Positions 52,301 to 62,448 of a DNA stretch of 64,000 nt are shown here, in pieces (within the stretch, counting starts at the first letter, position 1; the number at the start of each line of letters is the position of its first letter). The DNA comes from Niveibacterium sp. SC-1. GTDB lineage: Bacteria > Pseudomonadota > Gammaproteobacteria > Burkholderiales > Rhodocyclaceae. The stretch covers positions 2,356,001 through 2,420,000 of the forward strand of contig NZ_CP151275.1 of NCBI RefSeq assembly GCF_038235435.1, read 5' to 3'. A program made the translations under genes and the position numbers. The notes under the pieces were generated by a model. The model did no database searches. It saw nothing but the letters and a program-made list of their open reading frames with translations, and was not told the origin of the DNA.

Positions 52301-55300
52301 ATGGTAGGAAACAACAGAAGGGCGTGGAGCCGCGTCTGTGCGTTGCTGATGGCAACGTGCGTCGCCGGCCTCGCGCTGCCTGGGCCAGCGAGTGCAGTCG
52401 CTCTGCCCCAGTCGAACCGCGTCAAGATCAATATGGGTGAAACGCCGTGGAAATACGCGCGCGATTCCGACCCGGTCGGCGCGCAGAACATCAGTTTCGA
52501 TGACAGCGCCTGGAAGTCTGTCGGCGTTCCGAATTCGGCCAATGAGAACGAAATGTTCATCAATACCGAGTCCGGCGGCGGCGAAGGCTTCATGGGGGCG
52601 CGCTCGAACTGGTACCGCAAGCATTTCAGCCTTGATCCCAAATACGCCGGTCGCAAGGTTCTCGTCGAATTCGAAGGCGCGCATACCGGCGTACAGGTCT
52701 ATATCAACGGCACTTTCATTGCCGGCAATAGCGCGATCAATCCGCAGGCGACCCACGTCGTCGGCTTCGTGCCATTCCTCGTCGATCTCACGCCTTATGT
52801 GAAATTCGACGGCACGGACAACGTGATGGCGGTGAAGGTGGCGAAGGATGACGCCTTCTTCCGCAATCCCGGATTCTCCCAGGCATTCCGCTTCGGGCAG
52901 TCCGACGCCGGGCTTTTCCGTCCGGTCTATATGTACATTACGGACAAGGTACATATTCCGCAGAACGTCTATTCGGTGCGGAAGACCTGGGGTACCTATG
53001 TGTCGACGGTGGACGCCAATGAGCAGTCGGCGACCATCCGTGTGCAGACCAATGTGCTCAACGAGGGCACGGCGGCGCAGACGGTGACCTTGAACACGCA
53101 GATCGTGGATGCCAGCGGCAACGTCGTATCCAGCGCGAAGCAAAGCAAGTCGGTTACGCCGTCTGCCGCCCCCAACCTCGCGCCGATCCTGTTCGACCAG
53201 ACGCTCAAGGTGAGCAACCCGACGCTCTGGTATCCGAACGCCAGCATCTACGGCAAGCCCTACATGTACAAGGTCTTGCACACGGTGAGCGTGGACGGGC
53301 AGGTGGTCGATGCGCAGGAGTCGCCACTGGGTATCCGCACCATCGTGTGGGACCAGAACTTCCCGTACATCAACGGCCATGCGCACTACCTGTGGGGCGG
53401 TTCCGGTCGCTACGACTATCCGGCGCTCGGCATGGGCGTGCCGGAGGAGCAGCAGTGGCGCGACCTGAAGCTGCTCGCCGAGGCAGGCGGCAGTCTGTAT
53501 CGCCCGGGGCATTCCTCCTCCAGCCCCGAGTTCGTGGCTGCAGCGGATGCACTCGGCGTCATGATCGTGCAGCCTTCGGGCGATGGCGAGAACGGCTTCG
53601 CGGATGCGTGTACCGATCCGGCGACCGAGCCCTGCATTCGCCAGACGCTCAAGAGCGAGCTGCATCGCGACATGATCGTGCGCGATCGCAACAACCCCTC
53701 GATCCTCGCCTGGGAAGCCGACAACGGCGTGACGGACACGACCTTCGCGAAGAGCCTCAAGGCGCTCTCCAAAGTCTGGGATCCGATCAACACCCGCGCG
53801 CAGGCCGACCGTACGCCGAACTCCGAGAATGGCGACATCCTCAGCTGCACGGTGGAAGGTTGCGAGGTGCTGGTGAAGGAGATGTTCCCCAACAACCCCG
53901 CCTGGGGTGCCGAGTACTGGGGTGACGGGTCCTTCCGCGAGGCCTACGACTACGAGATCCGCTTCATCGCGCCCTTCCTCGACGACTGGCGCAAGGGCGT
54001 CGCGAAGAAGGCCTTCGGCATGGTGCAGTGGTACTTCGCCGATACGCCGGGCGAGAGCGGCACCTATGTGGACGGCACCACCGGTCCGAACGTGCGTTCA
54101 CTGGGCGCCTCCATGGTGGACGGCAACCGTCTGCCCAAGATGCTGTACTACGCCTACCAGGCTGCGTGGACGCCGTACCAGGTCAAACCGGTCGTGCGGC
54201 TCGCGCACCACTGGAATCGCGGCGGCAACATCCGGGTGAACGCCTTCAGCAACTGCCCGCAAGTGCGCCTGTTGATCAACGGCGTGCAACAGGGCATGGA
54301 CCAGGCGCCCAATCCCTGGAACTCCGACAGCAGCGCCGACCGCACTCAGACCACTACCAAGCTGCCCTTCCAGGCGCATTGGGATGTGAGCTGGGCATCG
54401 GGCAAGGCGACCGCGCGGTGCCTGGACGCCAACGGTCAGGTTGTGGCGACCGACGAGAAGGTCACTGCCGGCGATGCAACCCGCGTCGTGCTGGAAGTGA
54501 CGCCGGGTCTGGTGAAACCCAATGGCGACCAGTTCGCCGTGACGGCCAACGGTTCCGACGTGGCCTTCGTCACCGCCAAGGTGGTGGATGCAGCCGGCAA
54601 CGTCGTGCCCACGGCCTCGAACAACATCACCTTCGCGGTGAGCGGCCCCGGTACCTACCGTGGTGGCTTCGACCACAAGGTGACGCAGGGCAAGCCGCTG
54701 TCCTATCACTCGCCGACCGATCCGGAACTGGCTGCCGAAGGCGGTCTGACCCGCATCGCCATCCGTTCGCAATTTGCCACCGGCACGGTCACTATCACCG
54801 CGACCTCGCCGGGCCTGACAACGGGCACCACCAGCTACACCGTGAAGCCTGTCGCCGCCCAGAAGCCGGGTGAGGCGACGACGCCGCAGATCGTCATCCA
54901 GCCCGAGAACCAGGACGTGACGCAGGGCCAATCGGCGACCTTCTCGGTCACCGCTTCGGGCGCCGCGCCGCTGAAGTTCCAGTGGTACAAGAACGGCGCG
55001 CTGATCGCGGGCGCCACCGGCTTCTCCTACACCACGCCGGCCACGGCCACGGTGGGCGAGAAGTCCAACTTCAGCGTGGTGGTGAGCAATACCTACGGCA
55101 ACGCAACTTCGGCCAACGGCTTGATGACGGTGTTCGCTCCGGCGGCACCAGTGATCTCCAGCCAGCCGGCTGCAGTGCGCGTGACCGCAGGCCAGACCGC
55201 GCACTTCCAGGTGACGGCAGCCGGTTCGCCGGTGCTGAGCTACCAATGGCTCAAGAACGGTGCGGCGATCGACGGTGCCAACAGCGCCGCCTACGACACT

Positions 55301-57739
55301 CCGCCCAGCACCATCGCCGACAATGGCGTGAGCTTTGCGGTGCGCATCAGCAACCCGGTGTCGACCGTGACCTCGGCCAACGCCGTGCTGACGGTGGACA
55401 AGGCGATCGCCCCGGCGATCACCACGCAGCCGGCCAGCCAGGCCGTGAAGATCGGACAGGCCGCGACCCTCTCGGTCGTTGCCACCGGTTCGGCGCCGAT
55501 GCACTACCAGTGGTCGCATGACGGCAACGCCGTGGGCAACGACGCAGCGGATCTGACCATCGCTGCGGTGCAGGCGAGTGACCTGGGCAGCTACACGGTG
55601 ACCGTCAGCAATGCCTCGGGCACGGTAACCAGCGCAGCGGCAGTCCTGACGCAAGCGCCTCCGGGCGTGAATCTCGCCAAGGGCAAGGCGACCGAAGCGA
55701 GCAGCTACCAGGATGCGAATGGTCTGCCCGGCTCGGCCGTGGTTGATACGGACACGACGACCCGCTGGGCTTCCACTGCAACTGATCCGTCCTGGATCCT
55801 GATCGATTTCGGCGCACCCACGGCCTTCAACCGCGTGATCCTGCGCTGGGAAGCGGCCTACGGTTCGGCCTACGAGATCCAGGTCTCCAACGACAAGGCC
55901 AACTGGACCAAGGTGTATGCACAGGCGGCCGGCACCGGCGGCGTCGAGGACTTCTCGTTCCCGACTACCTCCGCGCGCTATGTCCGCATGTACGGCACCA
56001 AGCGCGGCACGGCCTACGGCTACTCGCTGTACGAGTTCGAGGTCTACAACGTTCCCATGTGCGGCGGTGCGGCCGAGCGCTTCACCATCGTTGATGCGGA
56101 CAACGTGACCGACAACGCGACCAAGCTGTCCTGGAAGCGCAAGGTCTACACGCTCACCGACCAAGGCGCGCAATTCACCCAACCGCTGGCCGACCAGTAT
56201 TGCCAGAGCATCGGCATGCGTCTGCCGACCAAGGATGAGGCGCTGGCCATCAGCGGCGACAACTTCGCTGCCTGTGCCTTCCCCTCGGCCTGGAACACCT
56301 GGAGCTCCAACTACCTCGAAACGGACCACCAATACGCCTACTGGGTTTCGTGGCAGGGCAAGGCGAACCTCGGCGTGGCTACCAACTTCCCGGGTTGGGC
56401 GCTGTGCGTGAAGGGTACGACCACGGGTCCGGTGATCGGCACGCAGCCGACGAGCCAGAGCGTCGCAGTGGGTCAGTCCGCGCACTTCACGGTGAGCGCG
56501 ACCGGTACCGGCACGCTGAGCTACGAGTGGTTCAAGAACGGCACTTCGGTGTCGGTGTCCTCCAGTGCCAGCTACGACACCCCCGCCACGACCACGGCGG
56601 ACAACGGTGCGAGCTACTACGTCGTGGTGACTGACAGCAAGGGCGTGAAGGCCACGAGCCAGACCGTCACGCTGACCGTGACGGGCGGCCCGCAGGGCAC
56701 CAACCTCGCGCTGGGCAAGCCGGTGACGGCGAGCTCGACGGAGAACGCTGGCACGCCGGCAAGTGGCGCCACCGATGGTGATGGCGGTACCCGCTGGGCC
56801 TCGGCCTTCGTCGATCCCTCATGGATCTACGTGAATCTGGGTGCGCAGAAGTCCATCAACAAGGTCGTACTGAAGTGGGAGGCCGCCTACGGCAAGGCCT
56901 ACGAGATCCAGGTCTCCAACGACGCCACCAACTGGACCAAGGTGTACGGCCAGGCCAATGGCGCCGGCGGCACGGAGACGATCACCTTCAATGCCGTCAC
57001 GGCGCAGTACGTGCGCATGTACGGCACGGCCCGCGCAACCGGCTGGGGTTACTCGCTGTTCGAGTTCGAGGTGTATGGCCCCAGCGTTGTCGGGCCGACC
57101 ATCACGACCCAGCCGGCCAACCAGACCGTGGCTGTCGGCGGTGTGGCGCACTTCAGCGTGGCGGCCAGCGGTAGCGGTCTCACCTACCAGTGGTTCAAGA
57201 ACGGGGCGGCCATTGCCGGCGCTACCGCGGCGAACTACGACACCCCGGCCGTCACTGCGGCTGACAACGGCGCGAGCTTCTACGCCGTGGTCAGCAGCGG
57301 CGGTGCCAGCACCACCAGCCAGACCGCAACGCTCACCGTGCCCGCCAATACCAACCTGGCGCTCAACCGCCCGGCCACGGCGAGCAGCGTGGAGAACGCG
57401 GCCTTCGGCGACGCGCCTTTCGCGACTGACGGCAACACCCAGACGCGTTGGTCCTCGGCGGCCGTGGATCCCTCGTGGCTCCAGGTCGACCTCGGCGCCA
57501 GCAAGTCGGTGAGCCGCGTGGTGCTGCGTTGGGAAACCGCCTACGGCAAGGCCTACCAGATCCAGGTTTCCAACACGGGCAATGCCAATGACTGGACCAC
57601 GGTTTACACGCAGAACGCCGGTGCCGGCGGCGTGGAGACCCTGAACTTCACCCCGGTCAATGCGCGCTACGTGCGGATGTATGGCACCGCACGCGGCACG
57701 CAGTACGGCTACTCGCTGTGGGAACTCGAGGTCTATTGA
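52301..57739 (+). CDS. Large secreted GH2-like protein with Ig-like, CBM32-like and DUF1566-like domains
   Basis: 1812 residues. A signal peptide (VCALLMATCVAGLALPGPASA) precedes a GH2-type sugar-binding and barrel region (residues ~40-820). The likely nucleophile Glu538 (WGAEYWGDG) and FGMVQWYFAD fit GH2 enzymes, but the usual N-E acid/base position reads W471-E-A-D-N-G476, so catalysis is doubtful. Three Ig-like domains (~863-1115) follow, then a CBM32/F5-8C-like domain (~1120-1250), a DUF1566-like domain (~1252-1372), an Ig-like domain, a second CBM32-like domain (~1467-1594), another Ig-like domain and a third CBM32-like domain (~1684-1812). It probably binds or cleaves an extracellular polysaccharide. 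AAGGAAA sets the ATG; the frame is open upstream. Confidence 0.85.
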   Translation: MVGNNRRAWSRVCALLMATCVAGLALPGPASAVALPQSNRVKINMGETPWKYARDSDPVGAQNISFDDSAWKSVGVPNSANENEMFINTESGGGEGFMGARSNWYRKHFSLDPKYAGRKVLVEFEGAHTGVQVYINGTFIAGNSAINPQATHVVGFVPFLVDLTPYVKFDGTDNVMAVKVAKDDAFFRNPGFSQAFRFGQSDAGLFRPVYMYITDKVHIPQNVYSVRKTWGTYVSTVDANEQSATIRVQTNVLNEGTAAQTVTLNTQIVDASGNVVSSAKQSKSVTPSAAPNLAPILFDQTLKVSNPTLWYPNASIYGKPYMYKVLHTVSVDGQVVDAQESPLGIRTIVWDQNFPYINGHAHYLWGGSGRYDYPALGMGVPEEQQWRDLKLLAEAGGSLYRPGHSSSSPEFVAAADALGVMIVQPSGDGENGFADACTDPATEPCIRQTLKSELHRDMIVRDRNNPSILAWEADNGVTDTTFAKSLKALSKVWDPINTRAQADRTPNSENGDILSCTVEGCEVLVKEMFPNNPAWGAEYWGDGSFREAYDYEIRFIAPFLDDWRKGVAKKAFGMVQWYFADTPGESGTYVDGTTGPNVRSLGASMVDGNRLPKMLYYAYQAAWTPYQVKPVVRLAHHWNRGGNIRVNAFSNCPQVRLLINGVQQGMDQAPNPWNSDSSADRTQTTTKLPFQAHWDVSWASGKATARCLDANGQVVATDEKVTAGDATRVVLEVTPGLVKPNGDQFAVTANGSDVAFVTAKVVDAAGNVVPTASNNITFAVSGPGTYRGGFDHKVTQGKPLSYHSPTDPELAAEGGLTRIAIRSQFATGTVTITATSPGLTTGTTSYTVKPVAAQKPGEATTPQIVIQPENQDVTQGQSATFSVTASGAAPLKFQWYKNGALIAGATGFSYTTPATATVGEKSNFSVVVSNTYGNATSANGLMTVFAPAAPVISSQPAAVRVTAGQTAHFQVTAAGSPVLSYQWLKNGAAIDGANSAAYDTPPSTIADNGVSFAVRISNPVSTVTSANAVLTVDKAIAPAITTQPASQAVKIGQAATLSVVATGSAPMHYQWSHDGNAVGNDAADLTIAAVQASDLGSYTVTVSNASGTVTSAAAVLTQAPPGVNLAKGKATEASSYQDANGLPGSAVVDTDTTTRWASTATDPSWILIDFGAPTAFNRVILRWEAAYGSAYEIQVSNDKANWTKVYAQAAGTGGVEDFSFPTTSARYVRMYGTKRGTAYGYSLYEFEVYNVPMCGGAAERFTIVDADNVTDNATKLSWKRKVYTLTDQGAQFTQPLADQYCQSIGMRLPTKDEALAISGDNFAACAFPSAWNTWSSNYLETDHQYAYWVSWQGKANLGVATNFPGWALCVKGTTTGPVIGTQPTSQSVAVGQSAHFTVSATGTGTLSYEWFKNGTSVSVSSSASYDTPATTTADNGASYYVVVTDSKGVKATSQTVTLTVTGGPQGTNLALGKPVTASSTENAGTPASGATDGDGGTRWASAFVDPSWIYVNLGAQKSINKVVLKWEAAYGKAYEIQVSNDATNWTKVYGQANGAGGTETITFNAVTAQYVRMYGTARATGWGYSLFEFEVYGPSVVGPTITTQPANQTVAVGGVAHFSVAASGSGLTYQWFKNGAAIAGATAANYDTPAVTAADNGASFYAVVSSGGASTTSQTATLTVPANTNLALNRPATASSVENAAFGDAPFATDGNTQTRWSSAAVDPSWLQVDLGASKSVSRVVLRWETAYGKAYQIQVSNTGNANDWTTVYTQNAGAGGVETLNFTPVNARYVRMYGTARGTQYGYSLWELEVY

Positions 57740-57788
57740 TACGCCCCGGTCAATGAACCGGATGTCATGAAAGACGCACTCTGACCGC

Positions 57789-57824
57789 CCATGCCCGGAT
57801 GCAGCACTACGCATCCGGGCATGG
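57789..57824 (+). terminator. Strong hairpin between the two carbohydrate-active genes
   Basis: CCATGCCCGGATGC (57789-57802) pairs perfectly with GCATCCGGGCATGG (57811-57824) around AGCACTAC. It lies 50 bases after the GH2-like stop and 40 before the next gene. Only a weak CTTC follows, so termination may be partial or the hairpin may stabilise the mRNA end. Confidence 0.5.
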
Positions 57825-57863
57825 CTTCAGGGTGAGAACTGAAAGCGTCAAAGGAGGATTTCC

Positions 57864-60155
57864 GTGAGCAGAACACTGCTACTGATGCGACAGCTGCTGC
57901 TGGCCCTTGTGTCCAGCAGCCTGATCCTGCAGAGCGCGCCCGTGCACGCCGCAGACGTGAATCTCGCGCTCAACAAGCCAGTGAGCGTGACCAGTACCGA
58001 GAACGGCGGGACGCTCGCGTCCTACGCCACTGATGGCAGTACCACCACCCGCTGGGCTTCGGCCTATGCTGATCCCTCGTCGATTACGGTGGACCTGGGT
58101 GCAGTCACCACGATCAACCGCGTGGTGCTGAACTGGGAAGTGGCCTACGGCAAGGCCTACGAGATCCAGGTCTCGGTCGATGGCGCCACCTGGAACACCG
58201 TGTATGTGCAGAACGCCGGCACCGGCGGTGTCGAGAGCCTGAGCTTCAACGCCGCGCAGGCGCGCTTCGTGCGCATGTACGGCAAGACCCGCGGCACCGG
58301 CTACGGCTACTCGCTGTGGGAGTTCGAGGTCTATGGCCCGGCGCAGAACAATGGCGCCAACCTCGCGCTGGGCAAGCCGGTGCTCTCCAGCGGCGACGAA
58401 GGGGCGGGCACCACCGCCGCAATGTCGGTGGACGGCAACGCCGGTACGCGCTGGTCTTCCAACTTCGTGGATAACGCCTGGCTGCGCGTGGACCTGGGCG
58501 CCAGCAAGCCCGTGAATCGCGTGGTCCTGAACTGGGAAGCCGCCTTCGGCAAGGCCTACCAGATCCAGGTCTCCAACGACGGCAATGCCTGGAGTACGGT
58601 CTACAACCAGACCGCGGGCAAGGGCGGCAAGGAAGATCTCTCCTTCGCCACCGCGAATGCCCGCTATGTGCGCATGCAGGGCCAGACCCGCGGCACGGGC
58701 TATGGCTACTCGCTCTGGGAGTTCGAGGTCTATGGCAACGGCGTCGCGACGGCTCCGTCGATCACGACCCAACCCGCCGCGCAGACCGTCGTCGCCGGCG
58801 CGAGTGCGCACTTCTCCGTGATCGCCGATGGTTCTGCGCCCCTGGCCTACCAGTGGCAGAAGAACGGTGTCGCGATCTCTGGCGCGACCGGTTCGGCCTA
58901 TGACACACCGGCCACGACCGCGGCGGACAACGGCGCGAGCTATCGCGTGGTGGTGAGCAATGCCGCCGGCAGCATCACTTCTGCCGCTGCCGTGCTGACC
59001 GTCGGCGCTGGCCTGCCTTACACGGTGTACCCGGGCTTCATCGGTATCGACCTGAAGAACAACACCAACGGCGCCTGGCGTGATGACCAGATCTACATTG
59101 CCGTGATCGGTCGCAATCCGACTACCGGCCAGTTCTCTTGGCTCAAGCCGGACGGCACGATCACGCAGGCCAACGCGGCGGACAACGATGGTGCGGGTCA
59201 CCTCACCAAGGGCGGCCAGAACTACGCCAACTACTTCTTTACCCTGGCGCAGGCCAAGCTCCTGAAGCTGCCCAAGATGGATTCGGGCCGCATCTTCGTG
59301 TCCATGGGCTCGCCCATGTACATCAAGATCCTGAGCGACATCAACGGCAACGTGGGCTTCGCCGGACCCAATCCGCAGAACCCGCAAGACCCCAACATCG
59401 ACGTCTATTACGACTGGTACGAGTTCAGCTACAACAACGTCGGCATCTGGATCAACACCACGCAGGTGGACCAGTTCGGTATCCCGCTGCTGCTCGACGT
59501 GTGGGGCTCGAACGCGAGCTTCTACATGCAGACCGGCATCAAGGAAACCCGCGCTGCGATCTACCAGAAGTACCAGTCCGAACTGCCCGCGGTCTTCAAC
59601 ACCGTGCCGCCCTCGCAGTACCGGATCATGGCGCCGGCCAAGAGCAGCTTCGGCGTGAACCAGGTCAACGGCCACTACTTCGACAACTACGTCAATGATG
59701 TCTGGAGCTACTACAGCACCAACACGCTGACGGTCGACATGTGGGGTGGCGCGCGACGCTTTGTCGGTCGCACGCAAGGCCAGCAGTTCGTGTTCACCGA
59801 AGTGGACAAGGGCAATGGCGCCTACGTGGGTGGCACGTACTACATCCAGGGCAAGCCGACCACCCAGGACATCCTGGAAGGTGCGGGCTACCTCGCGATG
59901 GGCAACAGCGTGGAAAGCGCACTGGGCGCGCAACTCTGCGCTGCCTTCAACCGCCACATCATGACCGACGTGACCAAGTGGTCCACGCCTTCGGCCTGGT
60001 ATCTGGCTGCGCCGGCCAACTACTACGCCAAGTTCTGGCACGACCACAGCGTCGGCGGCATCGCCTACGGCTTCGCCTACGACGACGTGTCCGACCAGAG
60101 CTCGACCATCATGGCCACCCAACCGGAGCACATGGTGTTCGGCCTCGGCTGGTAA
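57864..60155 (+). CDS. Secreted GH64-like beta-1,3-glucanase with two CBM32-like domains
   Basis: 763 residues from a GTG with AAGGAGG six bases upstream. A signal peptide ends at VHAAD. Two CBM32/F5-8C-like domains (~32-152 and ~163-293) and an Ig-like domain (~298-384) precede a ~370-residue C-terminal domain resembling GH64 laminaripentaose-producing beta-1,3-glucanases (GFIGIDLKNNT, GRIFVSMGSPMYIKIL, FDNYVNDVWSYY). Two acidic residues sixteen apart, Glu520 (DWYEF) and Asp536 (QVDQFG), match the spacing I recall for the catalytic pair of this family. It would attack beta-1,3-glucans outside the cell. Its CBM32-like domains closely resemble those of the preceding protein. Confidence 0.86.
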   Translation: MSRTLLLMRQLLLALVSSSLILQSAPVHAADVNLALNKPVSVTSTENGGTLASYATDGSTTTRWASAYADPSSITVDLGAVTTINRVVLNWEVAYGKAYEIQVSVDGATWNTVYVQNAGTGGVESLSFNAAQARFVRMYGKTRGTGYGYSLWEFEVYGPAQNNGANLALGKPVLSSGDEGAGTTAAMSVDGNAGTRWSSNFVDNAWLRVDLGASKPVNRVVLNWEAAFGKAYQIQVSNDGNAWSTVYNQTAGKGGKEDLSFATANARYVRMQGQTRGTGYGYSLWEFEVYGNGVATAPSITTQPAAQTVVAGASAHFSVIADGSAPLAYQWQKNGVAISGATGSAYDTPATTAADNGASYRVVVSNAAGSITSAAAVLTVGAGLPYTVYPGFIGIDLKNNTNGAWRDDQIYIAVIGRNPTTGQFSWLKPDGTITQANAADNDGAGHLTKGGQNYANYFFTLAQAKLLKLPKMDSGRIFVSMGSPMYIKILSDINGNVGFAGPNPQNPQDPNIDVYYDWYEFSYNNVGIWINTTQVDQFGIPLLLDVWGSNASFYMQTGIKETRAAIYQKYQSELPAVFNTVPPSQYRIMAPAKSSFGVNQVNGHYFDNYVNDVWSYYSTNTLTVDMWGGARRFVGRTQGQQFVFTEVDKGNGAYVGGTYYIQGKPTTQDILEGAGYLAMGNSVESALGAQLCAAFNRHIMTDVTKWSTPSAWYLAAPANYYAKFWHDHSVGGIAYGFAYDDVSDQSSTIMATQPEHMVFGLGW

Positions 60156-60302
60156 ATGCAGGACTCCGTCATCGGTCGCGGATGACGGCGCGGGGAGGGG
60201 ACGGGCGTCGCGTCCCCTCCGCCAGCAGTACCGACGTACGGATATGTCGCGATATCCGAAGGTAGCGCGTAGCAAACGGTTTGCAACGCTTCACACAGAA
60301 AG

Positions 60303-60324
60303 TGCGCCTCTCGCGGGAGGCGCA
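60303..60324. promoter_or_regulatory. Small hairpin before the secretin gene
   Basis: TGCGCCTC (60303-60310) pairs with GAGGCGCA (60317-60324) around a 6-base loop. It lies 20 bases upstream of the secretin ATG and has no T-tract. It may influence translation initiation, since the ribosome site there is weak. Confidence 0.35.
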
Positions 60325-60344
60325 CACCTAGAAACGGGTTGTGC

Positions 60345-62360
60345 ATGAAGTCCTCATCGGTGTGTGCTGTGCTCCTATGCCTGAGCTTGCTTGCCGGCTG
60401 TGCCGGGGAGCGGGCGTTCCGCAATGCGCGCGGACTCTACGAGGCTGAGCAGTACGAAGCGGCGCTTGAGCAATACCGGCTCGCGCTGCGCGACGCTCCC
60501 AACAATTCCGAATACCGCATCGCCTACCTCAACGCGCGCGACCATGTGCTGCAGAAGTGGCTGGGCGCGGCGGACGTGGCCCTGGCCGAAGGCCGCGGCA
60601 ATGACGCGGGCGCGCTCTACCGCCGCGCCTTGCAGCTCGATGCGGACAACTCACGTGCACGTGTCGGTCTGCAGAAGATCGAGCGGGATGCACGCCATGC
60701 GCAGCTGCTGGCCGAAGCCCAGGGCGCGATCAGCCGTGGCGATATGGAAAGCGCGCTGACGCGCATCCGCACCGTACTGGGCGAGAACCCGTCGCAGACC
60801 CTGGCCCAGGAATTGAAGGCCAGCATCGAGAGCAAGCGTACCCAACAGAAGGAGGCGGGCTCCAAGCTCGCGCAGGCTTTCCGCAAACCGATCTCGATCG
60901 AGTTCCGCGATGTGCCTCTGCGCCAGATCTTCGAAGTCCTCTCGCGTGACTCGGGCCTGAACTTCGTCCTCGACAAGGAAGTCCGCGGCGACCAGAAGGC
61001 CACGCTCTTCCTGCGTGACACCACGATCGCCAACGCGCTCTCGCTCGCCTTGATGACCAACCAGCTGGAGCAGCGCGTGCTCGACGGCAGCTCGGTCCTC
61101 ATCTACCCGGCCACCGCGCAGAAGCAGCGCGAATACCAGATGCTCTCGGTACGCAGCTTCGTGCTGGCCAACGGCGACGCCAAGACGGTCGCCAATACCC
61201 TGCGCAACATCCTCAAGCTGCGCGACATCGCGGTGGACGAGAAGCAGAACCTCATCATCGTGCGCGACACCGGCGAGGCGATCCGCATGGCCGAGAAACT
61301 GATCCTCCTGCACGACCAGCCGCCGCCCGAAGTGATGCTGGAAGTCGAGGTGCTGGAGGTACAGCGCAGCAGCCTGCTCAGCCTGGGCATCCAGTATCCG
61401 ACCCAGCTCTCGCTCTCGCCGCTGACTGTGTCGACGACCGGGCCGAGCGGCCTGGTCACGAACTCGACGCTCACGCTCGAGCAACTGCTCAACCTCAACA
61501 AGAGCACCATCGCAGCCACCATCGACCCGCTGGTGATCCGCGCCAATCACAACGTGATGGATGTGCGCGTCCTGGCCAATCCGCGTATCCGCGTCTTGAG
61601 TCGCGAGAAGGCGAAGGTGGTGGTCGGAAAGCGCGAACCGGCCGTGACCACGACCTCGACCTCCACCGGCTTTGTCTCGAACTCGGTCCAGTACATCGAC
61701 GTCGGCCTCAAGCTGGGCGTGGAACCCACCGTATTCCCGGACGGCGAGGTGACCATCAAGCTGGACCTGGAGGTGAGCTCCATCCTCAACAGCATCCAGC
61801 TCAAGGATGGTTCGGTCGCTTACGAGATCGGCACCCGCAACGCCGACACGATCCTCCGGCTGCACGACGGCGAGAACCAGGTGCTCGCCGGGCTCATCAA
61901 CGACATCCAGAACAACGGCAGCAGCCGGGTGCCGGGCCTCGGCGACGTGCCCGTCGTGGGCAATCTCTTCAGCTACAACAACCAGACCGGCGAGCAGTCG
62001 GAAATCCTGCTGTCGATCACGCCGCGCATCGTGCGCCCGCTCGACCGGCCGGGGCTCTCGCAATCCGAGTTCGAGGTCGGCACGGAAAGCAACTCGCGCG
62101 GCGACTCGGGAGGCGGCGGCATGACGCCCTTGCCCGCCTCCGGCAGCGGTGGCAGCAACAGCATCGGAGCGCCCTCGCAGCCGCGCCCGCTGCAGGTGCC
62201 TTCGGTGCCTCCGCCGGGCGATAGCCCGCCGCCGCGCAGCAGTCTGGAAGAGGGCGATTCCGCCATCCCCTTGCTGGCGATGGCGAGTGCGGCTCATCCG
62301 CGCCAATCCACCTACGCCTTCGAGGTGGCCGATGCGCCCCAGCTCTTCAGTCGCCACTGA
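60345..62360 (+). CDS. gspD: Type II secretion secretin, lipoprotein form (GspD-like)
   Basis: 671 residues from the ATG at 60345; a TTG six bases earlier is in frame but would spoil the signal peptide. The leader ends in a lipobox (LSLLAGC, Cys19), so the secretin may self-target as a lipoprotein. Residues ~25-170 are helical TPR-like repeats, then an N0/STN-type domain (~180-255), N1-type domains, and the secretin core (~405-560) with VPGLGDVPVVGNLF. A ~100-residue Pro/Ser/Gly-rich tail follows. It would form the outer-membrane gate of a type II-like secretion system; gspG- and gspF-like genes follow immediately. The ribosome site (ACGGG) is weak. Confidence 0.9.
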   Translation: MKSSSVCAVLLCLSLLAGCAGERAFRNARGLYEAEQYEAALEQYRLALRDAPNNSEYRIAYLNARDHVLQKWLGAADVALAEGRGNDAGALYRRALQLDADNSRARVGLQKIERDARHAQLLAEAQGAISRGDMESALTRIRTVLGENPSQTLAQELKASIESKRTQQKEAGSKLAQAFRKPISIEFRDVPLRQIFEVLSRDSGLNFVLDKEVRGDQKATLFLRDTTIANALSLALMTNQLEQRVLDGSSVLIYPATAQKQREYQMLSVRSFVLANGDAKTVANTLRNILKLRDIAVDEKQNLIIVRDTGEAIRMAEKLILLHDQPPPEVMLEVEVLEVQRSSLLSLGIQYPTQLSLSPLTVSTTGPSGLVTNSTLTLEQLLNLNKSTIAATIDPLVIRANHNVMDVRVLANPRIRVLSREKAKVVVGKREPAVTTTSTSTGFVSNSVQYIDVGLKLGVEPTVFPDGEVTIKLDLEVSSILNSIQLKDGSVAYEIGTRNADTILRLHDGENQVLAGLINDIQNNGSSRVPGLGDVPVVGNLFSYNNQTGEQSEILLSITPRIVRPLDRPGLSQSEFEVGTESNSRGDSGGGGMTPLPASGSGGSNSIGAPSQPRPLQVPSVPPPGDSPPPRSSLEEGDSAIPLLAMASAAHPRQSTYAFEVADAPQLFSRH

Positions 62361-62448
62361 GCTTGCGCACGACGCCGCGCCCTCAACCGGCGCGCGTCAC
62401 GCACTCGCTGCTTTTGCCTCACTTGTTTACCCCGAGAGGTCAGAATCC

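Noticed and set aside
55660..58740. Possible CRISPR array or mobile repeats in the repeated CBM32 DNA
   Set aside because: The repeats are in frame, encode protein modules and are hundreds of bases long; no spacer pattern or transposase is present.
54098..60275. Minus-strand frames of about 800 codons opposite the carbohydrate-active genes
   Set aside because: Their products repeat His/Arg/Gly/Val-rich sequence mirroring the CBM32 and Ig modules; no ribosome sites or domains.
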